DNA of 13,307 bases from Bacillota bacterium (GCA_029219125.1 JAQXSU010000182.1:1-13307); one strand, 5' to 3'; positions 6,334 to 13,141 are shown, numbered from the stretch's first letter. Translations and numbers: made by a program. The notes: a model not told the origin generated them from the sequence alone.

Positions 6334-8387
6334 TGGCAGAGAAAAGAACAACAGAACGCAGGCCTATGGGCCCCGGCGGCCACGGCCCCGGCAGACCCCA
6401 CGGCCACGGCCCCGGACATGGTCCTGGCGGCCCTCGCGGCATGATGGCTGCACCGGGCATGAAGCTGGAGAAAGGAACGATTCCAAGGCTTCTGACATAC
6501 CTGGCACAGTATAAAGTACGTCTGATTTTCGTAATTATATGCATTCTGGTCAGCGCGGCTGCCAGCGTGGCATCCTCACTGTTCCTGCAGAGTCTGATCG
6601 ACGATTATATTCTGCCGATGCTGCTGGAGGCAGCCCCTGTTTTCGACGGGTTGCTGCATGCCATCCTGAAGATCGGCTGCGTATTCCTGGCAGGTATTCT
6701 GGCAACCTTCTTCTTCACGAGAACCATGGCGGTGGTTTCCCAGGGCACTCTGAAAATCATCCGTGACGAAATGTTTGCACATATGCAGACACTGCCGGTG
6801 AAATATTTCGACACCCGCACCCATGGTGATGTAATGAGCTATTATACCAACGACGCAGATACGCTCCGGCAGATGCTGTCCCAGAGTCTGCCGCAGCTGT
6901 TCTCATCTGTGGTGTCCATGATCGCAGTGTTCGTCTCCATGGTGCACCTGAGCATCTGGCTGACTCTGGTGGTGCTGGCTTTCACCGTGCTGATGCTGGT
7001 GCTGATAAAGAAGATTGCAGGACGAAGCGGCGGCTTCTTTATGAAACAGCAGAAGAACATCGCCGATGTCAACGGATATATCGAAGAGATGATCAACGGA
7101 CAGAAGGTGGTCAAAGTATTCTGCCATGAGGAAAAGTCCAAAGAAGCGTTTGACCGGAAAAATGAAGAACTGTGCGAGGCTGCCACCGCAGCCAATACCT
7201 TTGCCAATGTGCTGATGCCGATCATGGGAAATCTGGGCTATGTACTCTATGTGACCGTGGCGGTGGCAGGTGGTGCCATGGCCATAAGCGGGGTGTCCAA
7301 TCTTTCACTGGGCGGTGAGCCGGTGCTGACGCTGGGTACCATCGCGTCATTCCTGACTCTGTCCAGAAACTTCGTCAACCCGATTGCACAGATTTCTCAG
7401 CAGCTCAATTCCGTCATCATGGCCATGGCCGGCGCGTCCCGTATTTTCAAACTGCTGGATGAACCGTCGGAAGAAGACCACGGAACCGTAACCCTGGTGA
7501 ACGCCCGCCGCAATGAAGACGGCAGCCTGACGGCCTGTGAAGAGCGAACCGGCATGTGGGCATGGAAGGTACCGGACGGCGTGAAGCGGATGAATGAAGA
7601 CGGGGAAATCGTCATCGCAGAAGATTCGCCGGAAGGTTATACCCTGGTGCCGATGGAGGGAAAGATCAATCTGAACCATGTGGATTTTGGTTATGAAGAG
7701 GATCATTCGGTCCTTCACGATATTTCCATCTATGCAGAACCTGGACAGAAGGTGGCGCTGGTAGGTGCCACCGGTGCCGGCAAAACCACCATTACCAACC
7801 TGATCAACCGGTTCTACGACATCGACGATGGTAAGATTCGCTATGACGGCATCCACATCAATAAGATTCGAAAAGAAGACCTTCGCAGATCTCTGGGTGT
7901 GGTGCTTCAGGATGTCAACCTGTTCACCGGCACCGTCATGGAGAACATCCGCTACGGAAGGCTGAACGCCACCGATGAGGAGTGTATCGCTGCAGCCAAG
8001 CTGGCCAATGCGGACGGATTCATCCGCATGCTGCCGGACGGCTATGATACCGTGCTGGAAGGGGACGGCTCCGGCCTGTCCCAGGGCCAGCGGCAGCTCC
8101 TTTCCATCGCCCGGGCAGCTGTAGCCGATCCTCCGGTGATGATTCTGGATGAAGCAACATCCTCCATCGATACCCGAACGGAAGCCATCGTGCAGCGGGG
8201 CATGGATAACCTGATGAAAGGACGTACCGTCTTCGTCATCGCCCATCGCCTTTCCACGATTCAGAACGCAGACGTAATCATGGTCATGGATCAGGGCCGC
8301 ATCATCGAACGAGGCAACCACGACCACCTGATGGCCGAAAAAGGCCGGTACTACCAGCTCTACACCGGTGCATTCGAGCTGGAGTAG
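6333..8387 (+). CDS. ABC exporter half-transporter with consensus ATP site (BmrD/TM288-like)
   Basis: The 684-residue partner subunit has complete catalytic residues: Walker A GATGAGKTT (478-486), Walker B MILDE with Glu607, and H-switch His638 (VIAHRLST). Its signature is LSQGQ (582-586) rather than LSGGQ. That fits, because this signature would complete the partner's degenerate site. The membrane domain spans about 60-370. Two additions stand out. Residues 12-37 are rich in Gly, Pro and His, a cytosolic tail that could bind metal. About 65 extra residues (377-441) lie between membrane domain and nucleotide-binding domain and include RTGMWAWKVPDG; I recall similar inserts in clostridial BmrD-like proteins. 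The ATG overlaps the upstream stop (TAATG), which implies 1:1 translation. An intrinsic terminator follows 85 nt later. Confidence 0.93.
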   Translation: MAEKRTTERRPMGPGGHGPGRPHGHGPGHGPGGPRGMMAAPGMKLEKGTIPRLLTYLAQYKVRLIFVIICILVSAAASVASSLFLQSLIDDYILPMLLEAAPVFDGLLHAILKIGCVFLAGILATFFFTRTMAVVSQGTLKIIRDEMFAHMQTLPVKYFDTRTHGDVMSYYTNDADTLRQMLSQSLPQLFSSVVSMIAVFVSMVHLSIWLTLVVLAFTVLMLVLIKKIAGRSGGFFMKQQKNIADVNGYIEEMINGQKVVKVFCHEEKSKEAFDRKNEELCEAATAANTFANVLMPIMGNLGYVLYVTVAVAGGAMAISGVSNLSLGGEPVLTLGTIASFLTLSRNFVNPIAQISQQLNSVIMAMAGASRIFKLLDEPSEEDHGTVTLVNARRNEDGSLTACEERTGMWAWKVPDGVKRMNEDGEIVIAEDSPEGYTLVPMEGKINLNHVDFGYEEDHSVLHDISIYAEPGQKVALVGATGAGKTTITNLINRFYDIDDGKIRYDGIHINKIRKEDLRRSLGVVLQDVNLFTGTVMENIRYGRLNATDEECIAAAKLANADGFIRMLPDGYDTVLEGDGSGLSQGQRQLLSIARAAVADPPVMILDEATSSIDTRTEAIVQRGMDNLMKGRTVFVIAHRLSTIQNADVIMVMDQGRIIERGNHDHLMAEKGRYYQLYTGAFELE

Positions 8388-8472
8388 GCGGGCATGGATC
8401 AGGCGGGTGCAGGGTGACCGGAGACCGGGCATAGTTTGAACACGTGAAAATGATGATAGAATAAAATATGAG

Positions 8473-8514
8473 TGACGCAAATGCCTTTGATCATTATGCA
8501 TTTGCGTCATTTTT
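8473..8514 (+). terminator. Intrinsic terminator of the exporter operon
   Basis: TGACGCAAATGC (8473-8484) and GCATTTGCGTCA (8498-8509) form a perfect 12-bp stem with a 13-nt loop, followed by five T and, two bases on, four more T. It ends transcription of marR-ABC before the PadR promoter. The 85 nt between the transporter stop and this stem contain no gene I can support. Confidence 0.88.
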
Positions 8515-8556
8515 CGTTTTCTGGAAATATTGTAACGCATCTCCGAAAAATATTGG

Positions 8557-8585
8557 TTGACATACTTAGAATATCTAAGTATAAT
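8557..8585 (+). promoter_or_regulatory. Consensus sigma-A promoter of the padR operon
   Basis: TTGACA at 8557-8562 and TATAAT at 8580-8585 match consensus at all twelve positions, with a 17-bp spacer. Such a strong promoter would be fully active unless repressed, which suits the inverted repeat in its spacer. Start site expected near 8592. Confidence 0.92.
8562..8582 (+). promoter_or_regulatory. PadR-type operator 1 in the promoter spacer
   Basis: ATACTTAGA (8562-8570) and TCTAAGTAT (8574-8582) are a perfect 9-bp inverted repeat around an ATA centre. The repeat fills the spacer and overlaps the last base of the -35 and the first three of the -10. Binding of a dimer would block RNA polymerase. 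The neighbouring PadR protein is the obvious binder. The ATAC/GTAT ends resemble operators described for PadR-like regulators. Confidence 0.75.
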
Positions 8586-8599
8586 AGGACGCAAGAATG

Positions 8600-8620
8600 A
8601 TACCTAGATAATCTATGCAT
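8600..8620 (+). promoter_or_regulatory. Second, imperfect copy of the PadR-type operator
   Basis: ATACCTAGA (8600-8608) and TCTATGCAT (8612-8620) match operator 1 at 8 of 9 and 7 of 9 arm positions, with a TAA centre. The two centres are 38 bp apart. It lies just downstream of the predicted start site, where a bound repressor would act as a roadblock or cooperate with site 1. Confidence 0.55.
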
Positions 8621-8622
8621 TT

Positions 8623-8681
8623 GCTTCGATGCCATGCTGCGGTGGTGACGCGACGGCGCCACAGTACCGTGATGGCGAAGC
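8623..8681 (+). other. Structured 5' leader of padR
   Basis: The transcript leader (about 8592-8714) contains a long stem. GCTTCG (8623-8628) pairs with CGAAGC (8676-8681), and CCAT (8632-8635) with ATGG (8672-8675) across a 3-nt bulge. Inside, GTGGTG (8642-8647) can pair with CGCCAC (8657-8662). No T-run follows. It may be an RNA regulatory element; no known riboswitch is recognised. Confidence 0.4.
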
Positions 8682-8714
8682 GGCGAAAACCATGCTAACC
8701 AAGGAGGGGATTTT

Positions 8715-9059
8715 ATGAAAATGGATAAAGGTCTGGTGGGCGGCAGTACCGTGCTTCTGGTGCTGACCCTGCTGGCGGAAAAGGACTGCTACGGTTACGA
8801 AATCATCAAGACGCTGGAGGAACGGTCCGACGCCACCTTCCAGTTCAAGGAAGGGTCACTGTATCCGGTGCTCCACAAGCTGGAAAATGACGGCCTGGTT
8901 ACAGCCTACCGGCAGAAAGCCGAATCCGGAAAGGAACGGAAGTACTATCATATCACGCCGGCAGGTCTGGAAGCGCTGGCCGATGAAACTGAGCAGTGGA
9001 ATGTTTTCAGCAATGCGGTGAACAAGGTGATTTTGGGCAGTAAGCTGTCCCCGGTGTAG
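8715..9059 (+). CDS. PadR-family transcriptional regulator
   Basis: This 114-residue protein is a short (subfamily 2 type) PadR regulator. The winged helix shows LVLTLLAEKDCYGYEIIKTLEE, then the recognition segment FKEGSLYPVLHKLENDGLV and the wing RKYYHITPAGLEAL. A short C-terminal helix would mediate dimerisation. It should bind the inverted repeats in its own promoter and autoregulate the genes downstream. AAGGAGG (8701-8707) gives optimal spacing of 7 nt to the ATG. The next gene begins 3 nt after the stop, so regulator and membrane partner are made together. PadR proteins next to HAAS/DUF1700 membrane proteins are a recurrent arrangement in Firmicutes, usually linked to envelope stress or membrane signalling. 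Confidence 0.92.
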   Translation: MKMDKGLVGGSTVLLVLTLLAEKDCYGYEIIKTLEERSDATFQFKEGSLYPVLHKLENDGLVTAYRQKAESGKERKYYHITPAGLEALADETEQWNVFSNAVNKVILGSKLSPV

Positions 9060-9062
9060 CGT

Positions 9063-9818
9063 ATGGACAGAGAAAAGTGGATGGAAGAAGTCCTTCACCA
9101 GATTCGGTTCACCCCCGATCGTAAAAAGATCCGGCAGGAGCTCAGCGAACACATGGAGGACCGCATGGAGGAAATGACCGGAGAAGCGGCAGAGGCCGAT
9201 ACGGAAGCTCGCCTGCTGGAAGCCATGGGCGACCCGACAGAACTGGGCATTCAGCTGAACCGGCAGCATAAACCGTGGCTCGGATGGCTCTGGATGGGCA
9301 GTTGGACAATCCTGCTCATAACGGTCCTTCTGACCGCAGGAATCCTGATTTTCGGATGGATGGATCAGCAGGCAGAAAAGAGTCTGACCGGCAATACATC
9401 TCTGGACCTGGAAAAAACCTATGCAAGCCTGTCTGAGTACTATGATCCGAAGTACAATCAGTCCGGAGATATTCTGTATCACTGGGAACCCGATTGGACT
9501 GTGACAATCGCGGATACGGACATCACCTTCCGAAATATAGCATATGACAGGTATGACGGACGGCTGGTGGTGATTCTCACCAGCAGGGGCGCCTGCTCCA
9601 TGACAAGCAGCATCCTGGAAATTCACTGCAGCGAGGCAGAGGCAACCATGGCGGAGCACCATACCGGCGTAGATGAAGATGGAAACCGTGTGGGGGTACA
9701 TCTGATTACCTACGAGAATTTTCCGCAGGATACCGAAACTGCCGAATTCCGTTATGACAAGTTCGGCGATGCCTTTGCTTTTACCATCGACCTTACCACC
9801 GGGGAGGTGATTTCTTGA
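9063..9818 (+). CDS. Single-pass membrane protein with N-terminal HAAS/DUF1700-like domain
   Basis: The first 70 residues are charged and helical and end in AMGDPTELGIQLNRQHKPW, the hallmark of HAAS/DUF1700 ('permease prefix') domains that accompany PadR regulators. One transmembrane helix follows (about 73-98). The remaining roughly 150 residues should lie outside the cell and look beta-rich, ending IDLTTGEVIS. The family is thought to relay a membrane or extracellular signal to the partner PadR; that role is inferred here from adjacency. The ectodomain is not one I recognise. Translation starts at ATG 9063, 3 nt after padR, so the ribosome binding site must lie within the padR 3' end; none is strong. 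The stop overlaps the TTG start of the next gene. Confidence 0.75.
   Translation: MDREKWMEEVLHQIRFTPDRKKIRQELSEHMEDRMEEMTGEAAEADTEARLLEAMGDPTELGIQLNRQHKPWLGWLWMGSWTILLITVLLTAGILIFGWMDQQAEKSLTGNTSLDLEKTYASLSEYYDPKYNQSGDILYHWEPDWTVTIADTDITFRNIAYDRYDGRLVVILTSRGACSMTSSILEIHCSEAEATMAEHHTGVDEDGNRVGVHLITYENFPQDTETAEFRYDKFGDAFAFTIDLTTGEVIS
9803..9817 (+). promoter_or_regulatory. Strong Shine-Dalgarno selecting a TTG start
   Basis: GGAGGTGA (9803-9810) is a near-perfect ribosome binding site inside the end of the upstream gene. Its AGG core lies 7 nt before TTG 9815, which overlaps the upstream TGA (TTGA). No ATG is available at this spacing, so TTG is the start. Confidence 0.75.
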
Positions 9819-10507
9819 AAAAACTGAGACAATTTTTCCGAACACACAAACGTTCACGCAGACAGGCCGCTGTGCAAAATCTGTTCGCCGCATGTATTCT
9901 TCTCGTCTTGTGTTTCCTGTTGGCGAGGGGATATGCAGCAGACCATACCCCGGAGAAGGCAGTGGATGAATGGTGCCGGAATAACATGTTCGGAAATGGG
10001 GCAATCTGTGCAGTCAGAAGCTACGAAACAGACGACGTACAGAAAAAAGATGCCATCATCAGCAGAAAGGCGGAGAACGGACGCCGATATGAAGCCACTG
10101 TGCTTCTGCAGCGGGAAAATCTGTTGAAATGGGAAGCCTGCGGCAGTGCCTGGTCCAGCGAACCGAAGCCGGAGCAGCTGCCGACAGACGAAATGACAAT
10201 CGTGAAGGGTGCGGATTTTGCGGAGCTTTCGGCCGGTGTGATTTCCAGCATGTTTACAGAGTTTGAACCGGCTTACGGCGCAGAAGCGCTGAAACGGGAT
10301 TCGGTACTGAAGGTAAGCGTGTATTTCAACGAAAAGCCGGTGAGCATGGCAGACGCAGAAATATATTTTGAGGTGGATCTGGACACCGGGGAAGTGCTGC
10401 GGGAAGAATACAAGCCGGTTGTCATAGACGGCGTGACGTACGAATACTGGCTCCCAGCGGAACGGATGATTTTCATTGCAGAAAAAATAAATGAAGTAAT
10501 TTCGTAG
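9815..10507 (+). CDS. Single-pass membrane-anchored protein of unknown function
   Basis: The 230-residue product has a basic N-terminus (KKLRQFFRTHKRSRRQ), one hydrophobic helix (about 21-40) and an ectodomain of about 190 residues, so it should be anchored in the cytoplasmic membrane facing out. No cysteine follows the helix in a lipobox pattern. The end contains AEIYFEVDLDTGEVLREEY, a strand-turn-strand 'D-x-x-TGEV' motif that also ends the preceding protein and recalls PepSY-like repeats. No family is recognised. Because it is translationally coupled to the HAAS protein, it is probably a second sensor or a partner in the same PadR system. Its stop is followed at once by the promoter of the next gene. 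Confidence 0.65.
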   Translation: MKKLRQFFRTHKRSRRQAAVQNLFAACILLVLCFLLARGYAADHTPEKAVDEWCRNNMFGNGAICAVRSYETDDVQKKDAIISRKAENGRRYEATVLLQRENLLKWEACGSAWSSEPKPEQLPTDEMTIVKGADFAELSAGVISSMFTEFEPAYGAEALKRDSVLKVSVYFNEKPVSMADAEIYFEVDLDTGEVLREEYKPVVIDGVTYEYWLPAERMIFIAEKINEVIS

Positions 10508-10513
10508 ATTTTG

Positions 10514-10522
10514 TGTTATACT
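10514..10522 (+). promoter_or_regulatory. Extended -10 promoter before the 120-residue gene
   Basis: TGTTATACT at 10514-10522 is an extended -10 (TG, one base, TATACT). No good -35 lies 17 bp upstream, which is usual for extended -10 promoters. It would start transcription near 10529, so the next two genes may be expressed apart from padR. Confidence 0.5.
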
Positions 10523-10555
10523 GCTGATATAAAAATGCAACTGCGAGGAAACATC

Positions 10556-10918
10556 ATGAGCGAAAAGACCGATACCAACCCGTTTACCAGTGTAAAAAAG
10601 GTCCGGCTGCTGCCGGACAGCCCGTTCTATAACAATGTGGATCTGAATATCTGTGATTTCGGCGGACCGGGCGGCAGCCTGCGACAACGGGGAAGGATCA
10701 CGGTGGATTACAGCGAGTACGACATTCGGCAGCTGAAATCCGAAGGCATCCGAACGGTGGATGAGGCGCTGGACTATTACCGCAGAAAAATCTATGCTAC
10801 GGTTCGGCGCTACCTGCTGACCGAGTTCAAACTGGAAGCCGATGCAGAAGGCAGCGGCGGCTGGGAGCAGATCCTTTCCATCATTGAAGAACATATCCGG
10901 CAGTATTTTCAGGAATAA
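10556..10918 (+). CDS. Small hypothetical protein, 120 residues, no recognised family
   Basis: The open frame starts at 10511, but GAGGA at 10545-10549 is 6 nt before the ATG at 10556, and 10511 lies inside the predicted promoter, so 10556 is preferred. The protein is soluble, without signal peptide or membrane segment. Residues 1-45 are likely extended and include a glycine-rich turn (FGGPGGS). Residues 48-90 hold a strand (GRITVDY) then a long amphipathic helix (TVDEALDYYRRKIYATVRRY). The last 18 residues are a second helix. The helical part is basic and the overall charge is mixed. I do not recognise it. It lies 19 nt before the secreted protein and may share a transcript with it. Confidence 0.65.
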   Translation: MSEKTDTNPFTSVKKVRLLPDSPFYNNVDLNICDFGGPGGSLRQRGRITVDYSEYDIRQLKSEGIRTVDEALDYYRRKIYATVRRYLLTEFKLEADAEGSGGWEQILSIIEEHIRQYFQE

Positions 10919-10937
10919 CAGCAGACAGGAGAGAAAC

Positions 10938-12077
10938 ATGAAAGCAGCAATCAGAAGTATTTGGCGAACTGCAATGGCAGCAATCATCCTTGTTTTCGTT
11001 GTTTGCGCGATGCATACGGCAAGAGCGCAGGCCATGGAAATTCAGTATCAGGGTCGGTTTACGGGTGTGACAAACACCATCCCGGAATATGATACCATGG
11101 AGAAGGGACGCAGCTGTAACATCAGAGATAAGTGGGGAGATGCTCTGACCTTTATGGAAGGTACTGTGAAAGAAACCTTCAACTACTGGGATGACGGATA
11201 TACGGTAAGCTCTTCCGACCCGGGCATCATGGAGGTCAGTGTGACGCAGGCATCTATGGCAGGCAGCCCGTATCAGTCCTATACCCTAGTACCTGCCGGA
11301 GGCGGCCAGTGCGAGGTGTACATCGATGTGGTCAAGGGAGCACTGGCAGGAAGGCGGTTTACAATCCACATGACAGTCACGTCGAATGAAAGCTGTCCGG
11401 GCACCACTCTCCGTTCCCAGGGCAAAGCCAACCATTACCTCTTCTATTTCCAGAACGAAATCGATTTCAAGATCCTTCGTGAAACGAGCGTGGAATATGA
11501 ACTGTATCGGTCGACGAGCAAAGATTCCGGATACAAGCTGGTGAAGACCTTCACGGGCTCCAATCACTCTGATTTAGGAGAAACATACGGCACCGTGCAG
11601 GACGGCGACAATGCGAACAAGCTGAAGGCCAATACCCGCTATTACTATAAGATCAGAGCACGCTATACCGATCCGAAATATGACAACACATGGAGCGAGT
11701 TCTCAAGTCCGGTTTCCTATTACACTGCGGCAAAGCCTCTGGCAAAGAGCAAATATTCCTACAGTGAGAGCACGCATCGGCTGAAAATTACCAGGGTAAG
11801 CGGCGCCAAGGGGTATATTTATCGGCTGCGGGCCTGCGATTTCATCGGATATAATGTGTTCGGTCAGTCTGTCATGTTTTCGGAGGAACGGAACCTGTAC
11901 ACTTCGAAAACAAACTTCATTACGAAAAAGAAAGTGCAGAATCACACGGCGTACACGGTAAACTGGGTCATTCCGGTGACGAAGCACGGAGACTATTACT
12001 ATGCCAACGGATATAAGCCGGTAAAAAAGACCAGTGCATATAAATCTAAAGTTGAAACAGATAAGCGTGCAATTTAA
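10938..12077 (+). CDS. Secreted protein with Ig-like and fibronectin-III-like domains
   Basis: The 379-residue protein begins with a signal peptide: basic start, hydrophobic core MAAIILVFVVCAM, and possible cleavage after ARA or AQA near residues 30-32. Residues about 75-150 read like a bacterial Ig-like fold (TVSSSDPGIMEVSV, then a Gly-rich turn and EVYIDV). Residues about 180-265 resemble a fibronectin-III domain (YELYRSTSKDSGYKLVKTF, RYYYKIRARY). The remainder is a Lys/Tyr-rich beta segment. There is no LPXTG or transmembrane anchor, so it is probably released or held by charge. The frame extends upstream to 10842, but AGGAGAG at 10927-10933 sets ATG 10938. It is the last gene before a large terminator. 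The role is likely adhesion or surface binding; no catalytic motif is seen. Confidence 0.75.
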   Translation: MKAAIRSIWRTAMAAIILVFVVCAMHTARAQAMEIQYQGRFTGVTNTIPEYDTMEKGRSCNIRDKWGDALTFMEGTVKETFNYWDDGYTVSSSDPGIMEVSVTQASMAGSPYQSYTLVPAGGGQCEVYIDVVKGALAGRRFTIHMTVTSNESCPGTTLRSQGKANHYLFYFQNEIDFKILRETSVEYELYRSTSKDSGYKLVKTFTGSNHSDLGETYGTVQDGDNANKLKANTRYYYKIRARYTDPKYDNTWSEFSSPVSYYTAAKPLAKSKYSYSESTHRLKITRVSGAKGYIYRLRACDFIGYNVFGQSVMFSEERNLYTSKTNFITKKKVQNHTAYTVNWVIPVTKHGDYYYANGYKPVKKTSAYKSKVETDKRAI

Positions 12078-12091
12078 GACGAAAGTGTAAG

Positions 12092-12178
12092 CAGAAACAA
12101 AACCGGAGAAAAGCGGATAAAAAGATTGTCTGTAAAGACATCTGAAAGAATATCGCGATTCTCCGGTTTTCTGTTTTT
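12092..12178 (+). terminator. Large intrinsic terminator with nested hairpin, likely bidirectional
   Basis: AAAACCGGAGAA (12099-12110) pairs perfectly with TTCTCCGGTTTT (12159-12170), followed by CTG and five T. Inside the 48-nt loop is a second stem: AGAT/ATCT and GTCT/AGAC (12123-12143) with a one-base bulge and a GTAA (GNRA-type) tetraloop. On the minus strand the outer stem is followed by TTTTGTTT, so it can also end the convergent HTH-Uma2 gene. Confidence 0.8.
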
Positions 12179-12201
12179 CTGAATGAAGAATGATAGATTT
12201 G

Positions 12202-13086
12202 CTATGCTTCGGTATCGTCCTGAGAACCGTCATCGTCATACAAAAATCGAATGTATTCATACATTGCACTGAAATCGATGATGCATTCTCCGTCCAGAAC
12301 GGAAACAGGGACGGAAGCGTCGAACCCGAAAAGCTGCGGATAATTATCGTGCTCGAAGTCGTATACGAGGACTGCTTTTTTCATAGGGTCGATTATCCAG
12401 TATTCCCGCACGTCGGCATTCATATATTTATTCAGCTTGAGAAACATATCCTTTCGTTTCGTAGACGGAGACAGTACCTCCGCTATGAAATCAGGGGCAC
12501 CGTAGATACACCGGTTGATAACCTTCGTCCGGTCGCAGACGATGACCACATCTGGCTCCACCATGGTCTTGTCATCACAGTCCAGCTGCACGCCGACCGG
12601 AGCGAACAGCGGAAGACAGCGGCCTTTTTTGGAAAAAATGTGATTGTAGATGCACGAATGCAGATGACTGATGATCATCTGATGGGTTACCGTGGGCGTC
12701 GCCATGTCATAGAGCACGCCGTCAATCAGTTCTGCCCTCTGGTCATCCGGCAGGGAGTAATAATCCTTCAGCGTATATTCTCCGGGGCGCTTTTTCGGAA
12801 CGGAATGGGCGTTGCCGGAAGCAGTGTTACCGGAAGCAGGGTAGGTAAACTCCGTTTCACCCAGTCTGGAACTGCCGGATGAATCGGCGGATGAGGTACG
12901 GGACCTGTCTGCGGATGTGGGGCTCAGGATCCGTTCCAGCGCAGAAAGTGTTTCGTACCGCGGTGCAGTGGTTGCGCCACTGAAAATTTTCTGGACCGTA
13001 CCCAGGGGCACGCCGGAAAGCTGGGATATCATGGTGTTGGAATAGCCCAGCTCTTTTTTTCTCTGTTTCATTTCTTCAATGGTCAT
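12202..13086 (-). CDS. XRE-type HTH domain fused to a Uma2-family (DUF820) nuclease-like domain
   Basis: The 294-residue product has an N-terminal XRE-like helix-turn-helix (about 1-50; SNTMISQLSGVPLGTVQKIFSG is the HTH, split here by residues 16-37). A Ser/Gly/Thr-rich linker follows (about 55-98). The Uma2 domain (about 104-270) shows AELIDGVLYDM (118-128), a histidine at 135, EPDVVIVC (177-184), IAEVLSPST (201-209) and YMNADVREYWIIDP (221-234). D179, E203 and a following lysine match the PD-(D/E)XK-like active site of this family. The enzyme activity of Uma2 proteins is poorly known. The frame can extend to GTG 13095, but GGAAGG on the minus strand lies 8 nt before ATG 13086 and abuts the GTG, so 13086 is chosen. 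It has its own promoter and converges on the secreted-protein gene. Confidence 0.88.
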   Translation of the reverse strand: MTIEEMKQRKKELGYSNTMISQLSGVPLGTVQKIFSGATTAPRYETLSALERILSPTSADRSRTSSADSSGSSRLGETEFTYPASGNTASGNAHSVPKKRPGEYTLKDYYSLPDDQRAELIDGVLYDMATPTVTHQMIISHLHSCIYNHIFSKKGRCLPLFAPVGVQLDCDDKTMVEPDVVIVCDRTKVINRCIYGAPDFIAEVLSPSTKRKDMFLKLNKYMNADVREYWIIDPMKKAVLVYDFEHDNYPQLFGFDASVPVSVLDGECIIDFSAMYEYIRFLYDDDGSQDDTEA

Positions 13087-13112
13087 GAAAATCACCTTCC
13101 TTTGATAAAACC

Positions 13113-13141
13113 ATTATAGCACCAAACAAACCAAAAATCAA
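13113..13141 (-). promoter_or_regulatory. Promoter of the HTH-Uma2 gene
   Basis: On the minus strand TATAAT (13118-13113) is a perfect -10 and TTGATT (13141-13136) a 4-of-6 -35, with a 17-bp spacer. The start site should be near 13106, leaving a short leader of about 20 nt. Confidence 0.75.

Noticed and set aside
8388..8472. Possible small gene between the exporter and its terminator
   Set aside because: No start codon with a ribosome binding site and no conserved-looking product could be found; it is treated as 3' untranslated sequence.
7347..8594. 415-codon open frame on the minus strand
   Set aside because: It crosses the ABC subunit, the terminator and the padR promoter on the opposite strand. 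No family motif is seen and it would need the terminator to be coding.
10842..10937. N-terminal extension of the secreted protein
   Set aside because: It overlaps the upstream gene and would bury the signal peptide; AGGAGAG is properly spaced to ATG 10938.
9854..11035. 393-codon minus-strand frame
   Set aside because: It is antisense to three plus-strand genes with good start signals; its residue composition looks like a shadow.
12190..12882. 230-codon plus-strand frame opposite the HTH-Uma2 gene
   Set aside because: The minus-strand frame has convincing HTH and Uma2 motifs, a ribosome binding site and a promoter. The plus frame has none.
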